Part shown: one piece after another, positions 33,543 through 41,434 of the stretch
Layout of the letters: each line of letters starts with the position of its first letter
Numbering within the stretch: position 1 is the stretch's first letter
Source: Candidatus Rifleibacteriota bacterium
GTDB taxonomy: Bacteria > Muiribacteriota > Ozemobacteria > Ozemobacterales > Ozemobacteraceae
Assembly (NCBI GenBank): GCA_012520995.1
Contig: JAAYNI010000089.1
Span: forward strand, 1-45,976
DNA: 45,976 bases
Direction: 5' to 3'
Position numbers and translations under genes: made by a program
The notes under the pieces: model-generated
The model's input: the letters and a program-made list of their open reading frames with translations, nothing else
Told to the model about the DNA's origin: nothing
Database searches by the model: none

Positions 33543-33981
33543 TTCGGAAACAATCCAAGTTGCTGCTGCTGTCATAGTAAATGATGGCAAGGTTTTGCTT
33601 GGAAAAAGACAAGGCGGCCTATTAGATGGTAAGTGGGAATTTCCAGGAGGAAAAATCAAGCCGTTTGAAACATCTCATGAAGCTGCAATACGTGAAATCA
33701 AAGAAGAGTTGGGCATATCAATATGCCCACTTAAAACTGTTTACAGCTTAGAACACTCATATCCGGATAAAACAGTCAACATTCATTTTTGTATTTCTGT
33801 GCTAAATGATTCAGAAAAAGCCATTGGCACCTTAAAAGCCCATTCTGAAGCAGCATGGTTTTCACCCAGCTCTTTACCTGAGACAACAATGTGTGAAGCA
33901 GACAGACAAGCCTTGTCACATATAGACTTTGAGAAGATATTTGAACTAATTGAAAAAAAGAAAATAAAAGGATACTTATGA
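33532..33981 (+). CDS. Nudix (MutT-type) hydrolase
   Basis: 149 residues. Starts MRNNSETIQVAAAVIVNDGKVLLGKRQG and contains a full Nudix box at about residues 38-60 (GGKIKP..E......REIKEELGI), including R-E-I-x-E-E for metal binding. The WEFPGGKI opening and single-domain length match MutT/8-oxo-dGTP pyrophosphatase-type enzymes. It overlaps rlmI-like by 11 nt and overlaps buk by ATGA, so all three are co-translated. Likely a nucleotide-pool sanitiser. Confidence 0.87.
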   Translation: MRNNSETIQVAAAVIVNDGKVLLGKRQGGLLDGKWEFPGGKIKPFETSHEAAIREIKEELGISICPLKTVYSLEHSYPDKTVNIHFCISVLNDSEKAIGTLKAHSEAAWFSPSSLPETTMCEADRQALSHIDFEKIFELIEKKKIKGYL

Positions 33982-35063
33982 AAAACCATAAAAATGTAAT
34001 AGTGATAAACCCGGGGGCAGCAACAACAAAGATTGCACTTTACACAGATAAAAAGGAACTTTGGTCTGACGAACTTTTTCATGCCAAAGAAGAAATAGCG
34101 GTTTTCAAGAGCAGCATAGAACAGCTTGAATATAGAAAAAACAAAGTATTGGAAGCTCTTGAGCAAAAAGACTTTGATTTAGCAGATTTAGATGCCGCAA
34201 TAGGAAGAGGCGGCCCAGTCAAACCATTGCCAGGTGGCGTATACAAAGTAGGGCCTGAGCTTTTGAAAGACCTTTCTAATCCCGGCGCGGTTGATCATGC
34301 TTCCATACTAGGCGGTCTCATCGCCTACGAACTTTCTAAAATCGCAAATGTGCCAGCATATATTGCCGACCCAATATCAGTTGATGAATTTGACGACTTG
34401 GCCAGAATCTCAGGTTTACCTGAAATAAAGCGCCCTGCCCTTTCTCACGCTCTAAACGTAAAAGCTGTCGCCTTAGAAATAGCTGAAAAACAAGGCAAAA
34501 AACTAGAGGAAGTCAACTATATAGTTGCCCATTTAGGAAGCGGCTTCACTATATCACCTTTAAGGAACGGCAGAATAATTGATACTAACAGCGCAAATGA
34601 CGCAGGTCCCATGACACCCATGAGATCAGGCACTTTGCCAAACCAAGCCTTCGTAAAATTATGTTATAGCGGCGAGTATACTTACAAGGAAATGATGAAT
34701 AAACTTCTCAGGAACTCGGGCCTGACAGGTCATTTAGGCACCTCAGATGTCAAAGAAATTTCTGCAAGAATTGCCAATGGAGATGAAAAAGCAAGGCTAT
34801 GTTTAGAAGCTATGGCTTACCAGATTTCAAAAGACATAGGAGCTTGTGCAGCCATTCTCAAAGGCGATGTAGACGCAATAATATTAACAGGCGGTGTAGC
34901 CTATGACAAAAACGTGGTAGGATGGATCACTGAACGCGTTTCTTTTATAGCCCCTATCATAGTCAGGCCTGGACAAAAAGAAATGCAAGCCTTGGCAGAT
35001 CATGCTTTCAATGCTCTGGATGGCACTGAAATTGCAAATGATTACGCAACTTCTGGAGTATAA
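33978..35063 (+). CDS. buk: Butyrate kinase
   Basis: Converts butyryl-phosphate and ADP to butyrate and ATP, the last step of the Ptb-Buk butyrate route, in the cytoplasm. 361 residues, ASKHA fold. Landmarks are NPGAATTKIALY at the N-terminus, GRGGPVKPLPGGVY, HLGSGFTIS, and NDAGPMTPMRSGTLP. AILTGGVAYD-type ATP-binding is present as IILTGGVAYDKN. ATG 33978 overlaps the Nudix stop. ptb follows 5 nt after its stop with an SD GGAG at 35054-35057, so the two form one transcriptional unit. An isobutyrate kinase variant cannot be ruled out. Confidence 0.93.
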   Translation: MKNHKNVIVINPGAATTKIALYTDKKELWSDELFHAKEEIAVFKSSIEQLEYRKNKVLEALEQKDFDLADLDAAIGRGGPVKPLPGGVYKVGPELLKDLSNPGAVDHASILGGLIAYELSKIANVPAYIADPISVDEFDDLARISGLPEIKRPALSHALNVKAVALEIAEKQGKKLEEVNYIVAHLGSGFTISPLRNGRIIDTNSANDAGPMTPMRSGTLPNQAFVKLCYSGEYTYKEMMNKLLRNSGLTGHLGTSDVKEISARIANGDEKARLCLEAMAYQISKDIGACAAILKGDVDAIILTGGVAYDKNVVGWITERVSFIAPIIVRPGQKEMQALADHAFNALDGTEIANDYATSGV

Positions 35064-35067
35064 AACA

Positions 35068-35952
35068 ATGTCTTTTCAAGAAATAGAAAAAAAACTATTA
35101 CATAACAAAGTAAATTTAGCAGTATGTATGCCTGAAGACGCAAACTCACTGACTGCCGCCAAAGATGCCACTTATTCTGGCTATGTGAATTGTATACTCG
35201 TAGGTTCACCTAACAAAATCAGAAGCATACTTGATGAAATTGCCCCTGAATACTCTCCCGAGATCGTTGCCGCAGAAACTCCTGAAGAAGCGGCGGCCAA
35301 ATCAGTTGAACTCGTAAAAACAGGCAAAGCCGCTGCCCTGATGAAAGGAACTATTTCAACCCCTATTTTACTAAAAGCTGTTTTAAACAAAGACACTGGA
35401 ATTAGACAACAAAAAATTCTTTCTCATGTCTTGATTTTCGAACATAACTCAAACCTGAAGTTTTTAACCGATGGCGGAATGATCCCGGAACCTACTTTGG
35501 AACAGAAAGCAGAACTGATAAACAATGCTAAACATGCCGCACAAAAGCTTGGCATAGACATTGTAAGAGTTGCGGTTCTCGCTGCGGAAAACAAAGTGGA
35601 TTTGAGCAATGAACATTCTTGCCATGCAGCCATTCTGGCTCAAATGTCCAAACTGGGACAATTTGGCGAAGACTGTATCATAGAGGGTCCTATGACACTT
35701 GACGTGGCAATGTTTCCAGAGATAGCTTCCCAAAAAAGCATCTTCAATGAAGTGGCTGGAAAAGCTGATATACTCCTAACCTCAGACATAGACACAGGCA
35801 ATGTCCTGGGCAAATCTCTTATATATCATGCAAACACTCTATGCGCAGGTCTTATAATAGGAGCCTCTTGCCCTATTATACTCTTGTCCCGAGCTGACAG
35901 TGACAAGGTTAAGTTAAACTCTATAAAAACCGCATTAGCTATTGGAGCATAA
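35068..35952 (+). CDS. ptb: Phosphate butyryltransferase
   Basis: Converts butyryl-CoA and phosphate to butyryl-phosphate. 294 residues, the usual length. Family blocks are ALMKGTISTPILLKAVLNKDTG, LTDGGMIPEPTLEQKAELINNA, EGPMTLDVAMF and ADILLTSDIDTGNVLGKSL. ATG 35068 is chosen with GGAG 10 nt upstream; the TTG-type ORF extension to 35002 lies within buk in another frame. The acyl preference may be butyrate, isobutyrate or related, since Pta/Ptb share this fold, but its coupling to buk supports butyryl. Confidence 0.93.
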   Translation: MSFQEIEKKLLHNKVNLAVCMPEDANSLTAAKDATYSGYVNCILVGSPNKIRSILDEIAPEYSPEIVAAETPEEAAAKSVELVKTGKAAALMKGTISTPILLKAVLNKDTGIRQQKILSHVLIFEHNSNLKFLTDGGMIPEPTLEQKAELINNAKHAAQKLGIDIVRVAVLAAENKVDLSNEHSCHAAILAQMSKLGQFGEDCIIEGPMTLDVAMFPEIASQKSIFNEVAGKADILLTSDIDTGNVLGKSLIYHANTLCAGLIIGASCPIILLSRADSDKVKLNSIKTALAIGA

Positions 35953-35964
35953 TTCTCTTGCATT

Positions 35965-36267
35965 ATGAAAGCAACCAGAAGAAGCCAAGTAAAGAATCTC
36001 CTGAAAATTCTTAACTTTCAAAATTCGGAAATTCAACCCTTGACTCCTAATAAAAAGGGCACACCTCCAACCGAAAAAAAAGACACGCTAAAGCCTGCCA
36101 AATGCAGACAATGCAACCATTTTTTCATAACTTGGGAAAGATCTGTGCCCTATGGATGTGAAGCCTACGGCTTTAAATCCGCAAAACTCCCTTCTATATC
36201 CGTAAAAGAAGTCTCTGGAGAGCCTTGCAACCTTTTTAAACAGAAACAGACACCTGCCAAATACTAG
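35965..36267 (+). CDS. Cys-rich small protein (CxxC zinc-ribbon-like), unknown
   Basis: 100 residues. A basic N-terminus with a Pro/Lys linker is followed by a conserved-looking core CRQCNHFFITWERSVPYGCEAYGFKS and an end block GEPCNLFK. Two C-x-x-C-like and two further Cys suggest a zinc site. Similar short CxxC-HFxxTW-PYGC proteins occur in many bacteria, function unknown. No Shine-Dalgarno site precedes ATG 35965, which is 12 nt after ptb, so it may be translated by coupling. The TAG stop (36265-36267) lies in CTAG as at other repeat edges. Confidence 0.75.
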   Translation: MKATRRSQVKNLLKILNFQNSEIQPLTPNKKGTPPTEKKDTLKPAKCRQCNHFFITWERSVPYGCEAYGFKSAKLPSISVKEVSGEPCNLFKQKQTPAKY

Positions 36268-36480
36268 TGAACAGTGCTCAGTGAACACCGTGGACAGTGA
36301 AATTTTAGAACTCAATCACTGAAACTAACAACTGCTTTAACAAGGTAGTAAATAAGCGTTTTTTTGTCTTTTAGTTGCTTCGAATCTTCTGTCCAGTGCC
36401 TACTAATCCCAGTCCGCAGAGCAAAGCGTTGGTAATATGCGGACAAATATCCAATCTTCTTACTCGCACTCGCCATGCAC
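36264..36480. repeat. Intergenic degenerate repeat region, copy E
   Basis: Within the 370-nt gap to murC. It begins CTAGTGAACAGTGCTCAGTG, a degenerate start unlike the five CTAGTGC copies beyond the first six bases. AACTGCTTTAACAAGGTAGTAAATAA at about 36329-36354 recurs as ACTGCTTTAAGAAGCTCGTAAATAA at about 38631-38656. An AGTGCCTACTAATCCC tract and a CACTCGCCATGC stretch follow. No ORF is convincing. The promoter at 36500 closes the gap. Confidence 0.45.
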
Positions 36481-36499
36481 TATAAGCATAATCACATTA

Positions 36500-36528
36500 T
36501 TGCATTTAATACTCTTTTATGTTACCAT
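36500..36528 (+). promoter_or_regulatory. Promoter of murC (extended -10)
   Basis: TTGCAT (36500-36505), 17 bp, then TACCAT (36523-36528) with TG at 36520-36521. Leader of about 100 nt to TTG 36638. Confidence 0.55.
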
Positions 36529-36637
36529 CTACACCACTTCAGCTGCCTAGAAAAATCTGGTAAGTGAAACGCAGAAAACTGCCGATATATTCCATGGCGA
36601 AATTCACAAAACAGCAAGAAGGGAGAGCCGTCAGATC

Positions 36638-38056
36638 TTGAACTGCCCTAAACATCTTCACTTCATTGGTATAGGGGGAATCGGCATGAGCGGCCTGGCC
36701 AGAATCTATGCCTCAAAAGGCTATAACGTCAGCGGCTCAGATCGTTCCAGCAATACCCAAACACATGATCTAAAGCTTGCAGGTGTAATAGTGTATGACA
36801 TGCACTCCTCGGAAAATCTGCCGTTAGTCGATGATCTCGCCGTTGTTGTAAGCACAGCTATACCTGAAAATAATCCAGAACTAATTGAAGCTAAAAGACG
36901 CGGCTTGAGAATTCTTCACAGATCCGACTTGCTTGCTAACCTTATAAACAGCCATGCCTTCAGTATCGCTGTAGCAGGGTGTCACGGAAAAACCACGGTT
37001 TCATCTATGCTTTCCTCTATTTTCGTATCAGCAGGCAAAGACCCGACTTGCGTTGTAGGCGGATATGTAAATGAACTCAAAGGCAATTGCCACACTGGTT
37101 CCTCTGATATTCTAATAGCTGAGGCTGATGAAAGCGACGGCACTTTTCTAAAGTATAAACCGACACATGCTATTATCACGAATGTAGACAATGACCACAT
37201 AGAACATTACTCAACACTAGAAGCAATAATAAGAGCCTTTGAATCCTTCGCCGCCAACATTGAGCAAGAAGGCAAACTCTATTTGTGCAATGACAGCCCA
37301 ATTGCCAGAAACCTCCTATTACCTGAAGAACTGGATATTGTCTCCTATGGAATAGACATTCCTTCAGACTATTCAGCAGAAAACATCACTTATCACCCCT
37401 TTGGTTCCTCTTTTGACTGTATCCATAGAGGACAAAAATTAGGTACAATAACCTTGGCCGTGCCTGGCAAGCATAATATTTTGAACGCATTGGCAGCCGT
37501 ATCTGTCTCACTGGACTTCGGCATATCATTTGAACAAATAACCTCCGCTCTATCCGTTTTCGCTGGAGCAGGACGCAGATTTGAGCTCAAAGGCCGCTAT
37601 GAAGGTATAACTGTAATAGACGATTACGGACACCATCCAAATGAAATCAAAGCAACCTTGGAAGCAGCAACTACCCTGGGTGCTGAAAGAATTGTCGTTG
37701 TTTTCCAGCCACACAGATACACACGAACTCTATTCCTTTCCAATGAGTTCGGAAGATGTTTTGATAATTGCGATAAACTTTTCATAACAGATATATATCC
37801 TGCCTCTGAAAAACCTATTCAAGGCGTTACAAGCAGAATCATTTTGGACAGCATGCCAGTTTCAAACAGACGTAAGGTCAAGATGGTAAAGAACGTGGAA
37901 GACGCCAAATATCTCCTGATGGACTATCTAAAGCCAGGAGACGTGGTTTTTACAATAGGAGCAGGTTCAATTACTGAATTAGGTCACCAGGTTTTAGAAT
38001 CAATCAAAGCACGTAACAGCGTAGCACCTATGGCAATAAACGCTGCTGCAGTTTAA
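36638..38056 (+). CDS. murC: UDP-N-acetylmuramate--L-alanine ligase
   Basis: Adds L-Ala to UDP-MurNAc in peptidoglycan synthesis, cytoplasmic. 472 residues; three Mur domains. Landmarks: N-terminal HFIGIGGIGMSGLARIY, the ATP loop GCHGKTTVSSML at about residues 112-123, DNDHIEHY, and HPNEIKATL with the C-terminal QPHRYTRT. TTG 36638 is preceded by GGGAG about 12 nt upstream; no ATG fits. It stands apart from other mur genes, which are not in the window. Confidence 0.94.
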   Translation: MNCPKHLHFIGIGGIGMSGLARIYASKGYNVSGSDRSSNTQTHDLKLAGVIVYDMHSSENLPLVDDLAVVVSTAIPENNPELIEAKRRGLRILHRSDLLANLINSHAFSIAVAGCHGKTTVSSMLSSIFVSAGKDPTCVVGGYVNELKGNCHTGSSDILIAEADESDGTFLKYKPTHAIITNVDNDHIEHYSTLEAIIRAFESFAANIEQEGKLYLCNDSPIARNLLLPEELDIVSYGIDIPSDYSAENITYHPFGSSFDCIHRGQKLGTITLAVPGKHNILNALAAVSVSLDFGISFEQITSALSVFAGAGRRFELKGRYEGITVIDDYGHHPNEIKATLEAATTLGAERIVVVFQPHRYTRTLFLSNEFGRCFDNCDKLFITDIYPASEKPIQGVTSRIILDSMPVSNRRKVKMVKNVEDAKYLLMDYLKPGDVVFTIGAGSITELGHQVLESIKARNSVAPMAINAAAV

Positions 38057-38067
38057 AGAGGTAAAAA

Positions 38068-38178
38068 ATGGTTTTACTATCAGTTCTGATTTGTTTCTCA
38101 GTAGCTATATTTTTGTCTAAAGCTTGCGTTTTCGTAGGTTTTAAACTCTTAGATAAAATAAAAGCATCTTACCGCTAG
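38068..38178 (+). CDS. Tiny membrane protein after murC, ends in a CTAG repeat boundary
   Basis: A 36-codon ORF with AGAGG about 7 nt before ATG 38068. Product MVLLSVLICFSVAIFLSKAC, one hydrophobic helix, then VGFKLLDKIKASYR. The TAG stop at 38176-38178 is in the CTAG that opens repeat D1. The last codons form one arm of a 17-bp perfect inverted repeat with D1 (38149-38165 with 38183-38199), so it may be only a terminator-like hairpin region. Coding status is uncertain. Confidence 0.4.
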   Translation: MVLLSVLICFSVAIFLSKACVFVGFKLLDKIKASYR

Positions 38179-38199
38179 TGCTGCTTTTATTTTATCTAA
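38149..38199 (+). terminator. 17-bp inverted repeat after murC
   Basis: TTAGATAAAATAAAAGC (38149-38165) and its exact inverse at 38183-38199 form a 17-bp AT-rich stem with a 17-nt loop. It straddles the start of repeat D1. It may act as murC's terminator, or reflect repeat structure. Confidence 0.45.
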
Positions 38200-38481
38200 A
38201 AGTTTCGTATTTGTTTTTCAAACTTCACAAGACAATATCCGCTTATAAGATCACGCCATGATAAGTGGTGCGTAGCGGGTGGCGAGTTGAATTGTTTAGC
38301 TCCCCCTAGCATCGAACATCAGCATCTGTCCTTAATCAGAGGCTAGGGCGAAAATTGTGATTATGCGGTAGCAGAATGCAATTTTTGCCCAATTTTGCCC
38401 TCATCTGTGTGAATCTGTGTCCATCTGTGGATATAAATAAATGTACCCGATAACAAACTTTTAGCTGCAACAAAATACTAG
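38175..38481. repeat. Intergenic repeat, copy D1: 307-bp element
   Basis: Begins CTAGTGCTGC and ends ACTAG at 38481; the inverse of the right end (CTAGTATTTTG, then TGCAGCTAAAAGTTT) mirrors the left end (CTAGTGCTGCT, then TATCTAAAAGTTT) imperfectly. Length 307 equals copy B. Three ATCTGTG units lie near the right end (38402-38429). A CCATGATAAGTGGTGCG to GTGGCGAG stretch lies inside. The right-end CTAG is shared with D2. Confidence 0.65.
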
Positions 38482-38567
38482 TGCTGCTTTTTCTCTAAAA
38501 GTTACCCGTAAAATCTTATCTCGCGTTTTAACCGATTTGTTTATTTCAGATGCTACAGTCGCACTAG
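38478..38567. repeat. 90-bp repeat unit (copy D2)
   Basis: Begins CTAGTGCTGC and ends GTCGCACTAG; CTAGTGC is the exact inverse of GCACTAG. Length is exactly 90 bp, like the first part of copy B (12314-12403). TCTAAAAGTT occurs at the same offset in both. It shares its first CTAG with the end of D1, so the two copies are fused at one CTAG. Confidence 0.7.
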
Positions 38568-38739
38568 AGGGAGTAGGGGGGCGAGGGGTAGTGAAACACC
38601 TTTCAACTCAACATTACAGCCAACGACTGCTTTAAGAAGCTCGTAAATAATTAAAACTTTAAAATTTGAAAAACAGAGAAGAAAACTTCGAATAAATGCA
38701 CTTTACGGTAAACATTCAGCTAAAACAGACTATTAGCGT
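38568..38739. other. Intergenic tail after repeats (no gene)
   Basis: Holds a G-rich stretch (AGGGAGTAGGGGGGCGAG), then GTAGTGAAAC, then the ACTGCTTTAAGAAGCTCG block at about 38631-38648 that recurs near 36330. No ORF is seen before the M16 gene's stop at 38740. No hairpin with a T run was found. Confidence 0.4.
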
Positions 38740-41301
38740 TTATTTTTTATATAAAGCCGGATCAAAAGGAGCTGCTACCGTCACATTGTAGGTGCCTGTA
38801 GCCAAAAAATACTCATTTTTAATAGCCTCCAAATCTCCTGCTGTAATCCCAGAGATTTCGTTTTCATAAGCTTTATACCAAGCATAACCTCTGCCTGTTA
38901 TTTCATCATGTGAAAGCTGACTGGCTAGCGCCCAGTTACTTGCGAGCTTTGAAAAGTGCTCTGAAATCATCCTGACTTTTGCGGCATTTGTTTCAGTTGT
39001 ATCTATTGAAGAATTCTTAAACTCTTCTAAAGTCATTTCTAGAACTTCCAGTGCATTATTTGCATTATCAAGGTTTGTTTGCGCAAACACACACATACAA
39101 CCGTCATTTACCATTTCTTCATACTCGACAGATATATCAGTCAAGATACCGGTATCTACAAGACGAGTTCTCAAAAAATCACAGTTTTGATTATTCAAAA
39201 TATTCACTAACATCTTAAAGGGAAGAGTCCTCGGCTCATGCAAAGGAAAAGTCCTATTAGCCACAAGTATGCGTGCCGAAGAAAACTTATCTTTTACAAT
39301 AGCAGGCACAGAATATTCTACCGCCTTCCAAACATTAGGAGTTATATCCACTACCTTCCCGTTTGGCAAGTCTGAAAGAATTGCAACAATCTTCTCTGTA
39401 ACTTCTTTGCTATAGAAATCTCCAACTATTGAGACCACAATATTCGGAGCAATATAATGCTGTTTATAGAAATCCAACAAAAGAGACTTAGTTATCTTTG
39501 AAACATCATCAATTGTGCCCAAAACGCTATAAGCAAGAGAGGTTCCTGGAAAAATAGCAGTCTTGGCTTTGTCTATAGCACCTGCCCATGCTGTAGAATC
39601 ACGGGCTATAATCGCCTTTTGTATAGAATCAGAAACATAGGCTATTTCATCGTTAGGAAATGAAGGGGTAACCAGCATTTTAACAAATTGTTCCAAGGAA
39701 TCGATAAGATTTTCTGACAAGGTCGTCATATCAAATGCAACATAACTATATTCACAACTCAAAGTATAATAAATAGCCTTATCCTTGCAAAAGTCATCCA
39801 AACTTCTCCAACCTTTGGGAACAAAGCCTTTATCAAGCATTTCAGCCGTAAAGTTTGCAACCCCTTTACGATTTTTAGAAGTCTCCCTTTGAGAACCAGC
39901 AAGAATCTTAATTGAAACCGAGACAGAAGGAATATTATGATTTTCTTTCAAGATAAGTCTTAATCCATTTTTCAGGGTCAACATTTCAGGCAAAGCCGAT
40001 TCGGGAATTTGCTCGGGTTCGATTCTTGCAATAGTAAGATTGGATTCCGAAAAGTAGTCTATCAGTACACGCAAAATGTCATGATGATTGACACCTTTAA
40101 TTTTATTAATATGTGACTCAGCCTTATCCAAGGTCGATATCATAGCGTATTTTCCGTAATGCCTTACTATGTTTGGCAAACCCTCTCTCCTAAATACCTC
40201 CTTTGCCAAAAGGCGCCTTTTAGCTTTCTCTACTTTTTCTGCAGTAATATTTTCTCTCAGCCCTGACAAAACAAACGATATCAAATCATTTGCTGAATTA
40301 TTGGATTTGCTTGGAGAGGTTTTAAAAAAGAAAGAAAAAAGAGAGTCATATTTTGAAGGTTCAAAACTGACTTGGCAAGAGGATAAAGCAGGATCATTGA
40401 AATGTGAGAATATTGAAGGTTCAGAGAAAAGTTCAAAGAGAACTTCCAGCGAAGAGGTATCTAAACTATCTATACCAGGCACACGCCAAGCTATTTCAAC
40501 ATGAGATAAATCTGTTTTATAATGAATTTTTTCTGTACGAAGTTCTCGTTGCGGAGGCTCTGGAGGTATATATTGCATAACTTTGTCTATTTGAATTCTG
40601 GAAAAAGAGTTTTTTAAAGCCTCATAGGCCTTATCCGGATTGACATCGCCAGCAATCACAACCCAAGCATTAGATGGAAGATAAAAGGTCTGATAAAATT
40701 TCCAAAGCTTATCAACTGAAATGTTTGCCAGAGAGTCTTGCGTTCCATTCTTTGCCTGCCTGTAAGGATGATAGTTAAAAGCTTTTTCATACAAAAGGTT
40801 CCGCAATATGTTTTCCGGGTCGGACATTTCTGAAATATTATTCTGCTTGAGAGAGCTCTGATGATTCTCAAATGCAGAGGCTTCAAAAAGAGCATTAAAC
40901 ATTCCTTCGGTAGCAAGGAAAAGCATCCTCTCAAGGTTTGATGATGAAGATGTAAAAATATAAGAGGAATAATCCCTAGAAAACTCTTTTGACAAGCTGA
41001 TTCCATATTGCCGCAATTCTTTGTGCAGTTTTCCATCCGGAAATGCATGCGAAGAGGAAAAAAGCATACTCGAAGTTAGAGCCGCTTTGCCAGCTTCAGA
41101 TGCTTCTTCATTTACAGAACCCGCTTTTACAAAGTAACCAACTGAAACAGCAGGAACAGTCTTTACTGGCTGCACATACAAGTTCAAACCGTTATCAAGC
41201 AGAAACTGTTTGGCACCTTCTGCAGAAACAGTTGTTACTACCAAAGTCAAAAAAGCAATAAGATAAAGCTTTATAAAGAAAACTGTTTTGTTGTTTTGCA
41301 T
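38740..41301 (-). CDS. M16 peptidase-fold protein lacking both zinc motifs
   Basis: 853 residues, signal peptide FFIKLYLIAFLTLVVTTVSA near residues 8-27. Two M16 halves are each recognisable. Where active enzymes have H-x-x-E-H in G-L-A-H-F-L-E-H-M-L-F, this protein reads G71-K-A-A-L-T-S-S-M-L-F81. In the second half it reads G480-V-A-N-F-T-A-E-M-L-D. Thus both His-Glu-His sets are lost though the flanking scaffold stays. It is therefore probably a non-catalytic chaperone- or receptor-like protein in the periplasm, as inactive M16 partners can be. ATG 41301 is preferred over GTG 41307 since AGGA lies at suitable spacing. No active M16 partner is in the window. Confidence 0.85.
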   Translation of the reverse strand: MQNNKTVFFIKLYLIAFLTLVVTTVSAEGAKQFLLDNGLNLYVQPVKTVPAVSVGYFVKAGSVNEEASEAGKAALTSSMLFSSSHAFPDGKLHKELRQYGISLSKEFSRDYSSYIFTSSSSNLERMLFLATEGMFNALFEASAFENHQSSLKQNNISEMSDPENILRNLLYEKAFNYHPYRQAKNGTQDSLANISVDKLWKFYQTFYLPSNAWVVIAGDVNPDKAYEALKNSFSRIQIDKVMQYIPPEPPQRELRTEKIHYKTDLSHVEIAWRVPGIDSLDTSSLEVLFELFSEPSIFSHFNDPALSSCQVSFEPSKYDSLFSFFFKTSPSKSNNSANDLISFVLSGLRENITAEKVEKAKRRLLAKEVFRREGLPNIVRHYGKYAMISTLDKAESHINKIKGVNHHDILRVLIDYFSESNLTIARIEPEQIPESALPEMLTLKNGLRLILKENHNIPSVSVSIKILAGSQRETSKNRKGVANFTAEMLDKGFVPKGWRSLDDFCKDKAIYYTLSCEYSYVAFDMTTLSENLIDSLEQFVKMLVTPSFPNDEIAYVSDSIQKAIIARDSTAWAGAIDKAKTAIFPGTSLAYSVLGTIDDVSKITKSLLLDFYKQHYIAPNIVVSIVGDFYSKEVTEKIVAILSDLPNGKVVDITPNVWKAVEYSVPAIVKDKFSSARILVANRTFPLHEPRTLPFKMLVNILNNQNCDFLRTRLVDTGILTDISVEYEEMVNDGCMCVFAQTNLDNANNALEVLEMTLEEFKNSSIDTTETNAAKVRMISEHFSKLASNWALASQLSHDEITGRGYAWYKAYENEISGITAGDLEAIKNEYFLATGTYNVTVAAPFDPALYKK

Positions 41302-41325
41302 ATTCACTTTCCTAGATATAGGAAA

Positions 41326-41353
41326 ATTTTATCACATTAACCCTTTAAAACAA
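41326..41353 (-). promoter_or_regulatory. Probable promoter of the M16 gene
   Basis: Minus-strand TTGTTT (41348-41353) and TAAAAT (41326-41331) are 16 bp apart, about 25 nt from ATG 41301. Weak -35, fair -10. Confidence 0.5.
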
Positions 41354-41434
41354 GAAAAAACACTAGTTTATCAACTCAAATCAATTAAGTGCCGATATGA
41401 GAAAGAAATAATCATTGAACATGGGGGCAAAAGA

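Noticed and set aside
38568-38739. tRNA or small RNA gene in the repeat gap
   Set aside because: No cloverleaf or GTTCGA-type T-loop found in any of the large gaps.
40169-40504. 111-codon plus-strand ORF in the M16 gene
   Set aside because: Antisense shadow of a conserved two-domain protein.
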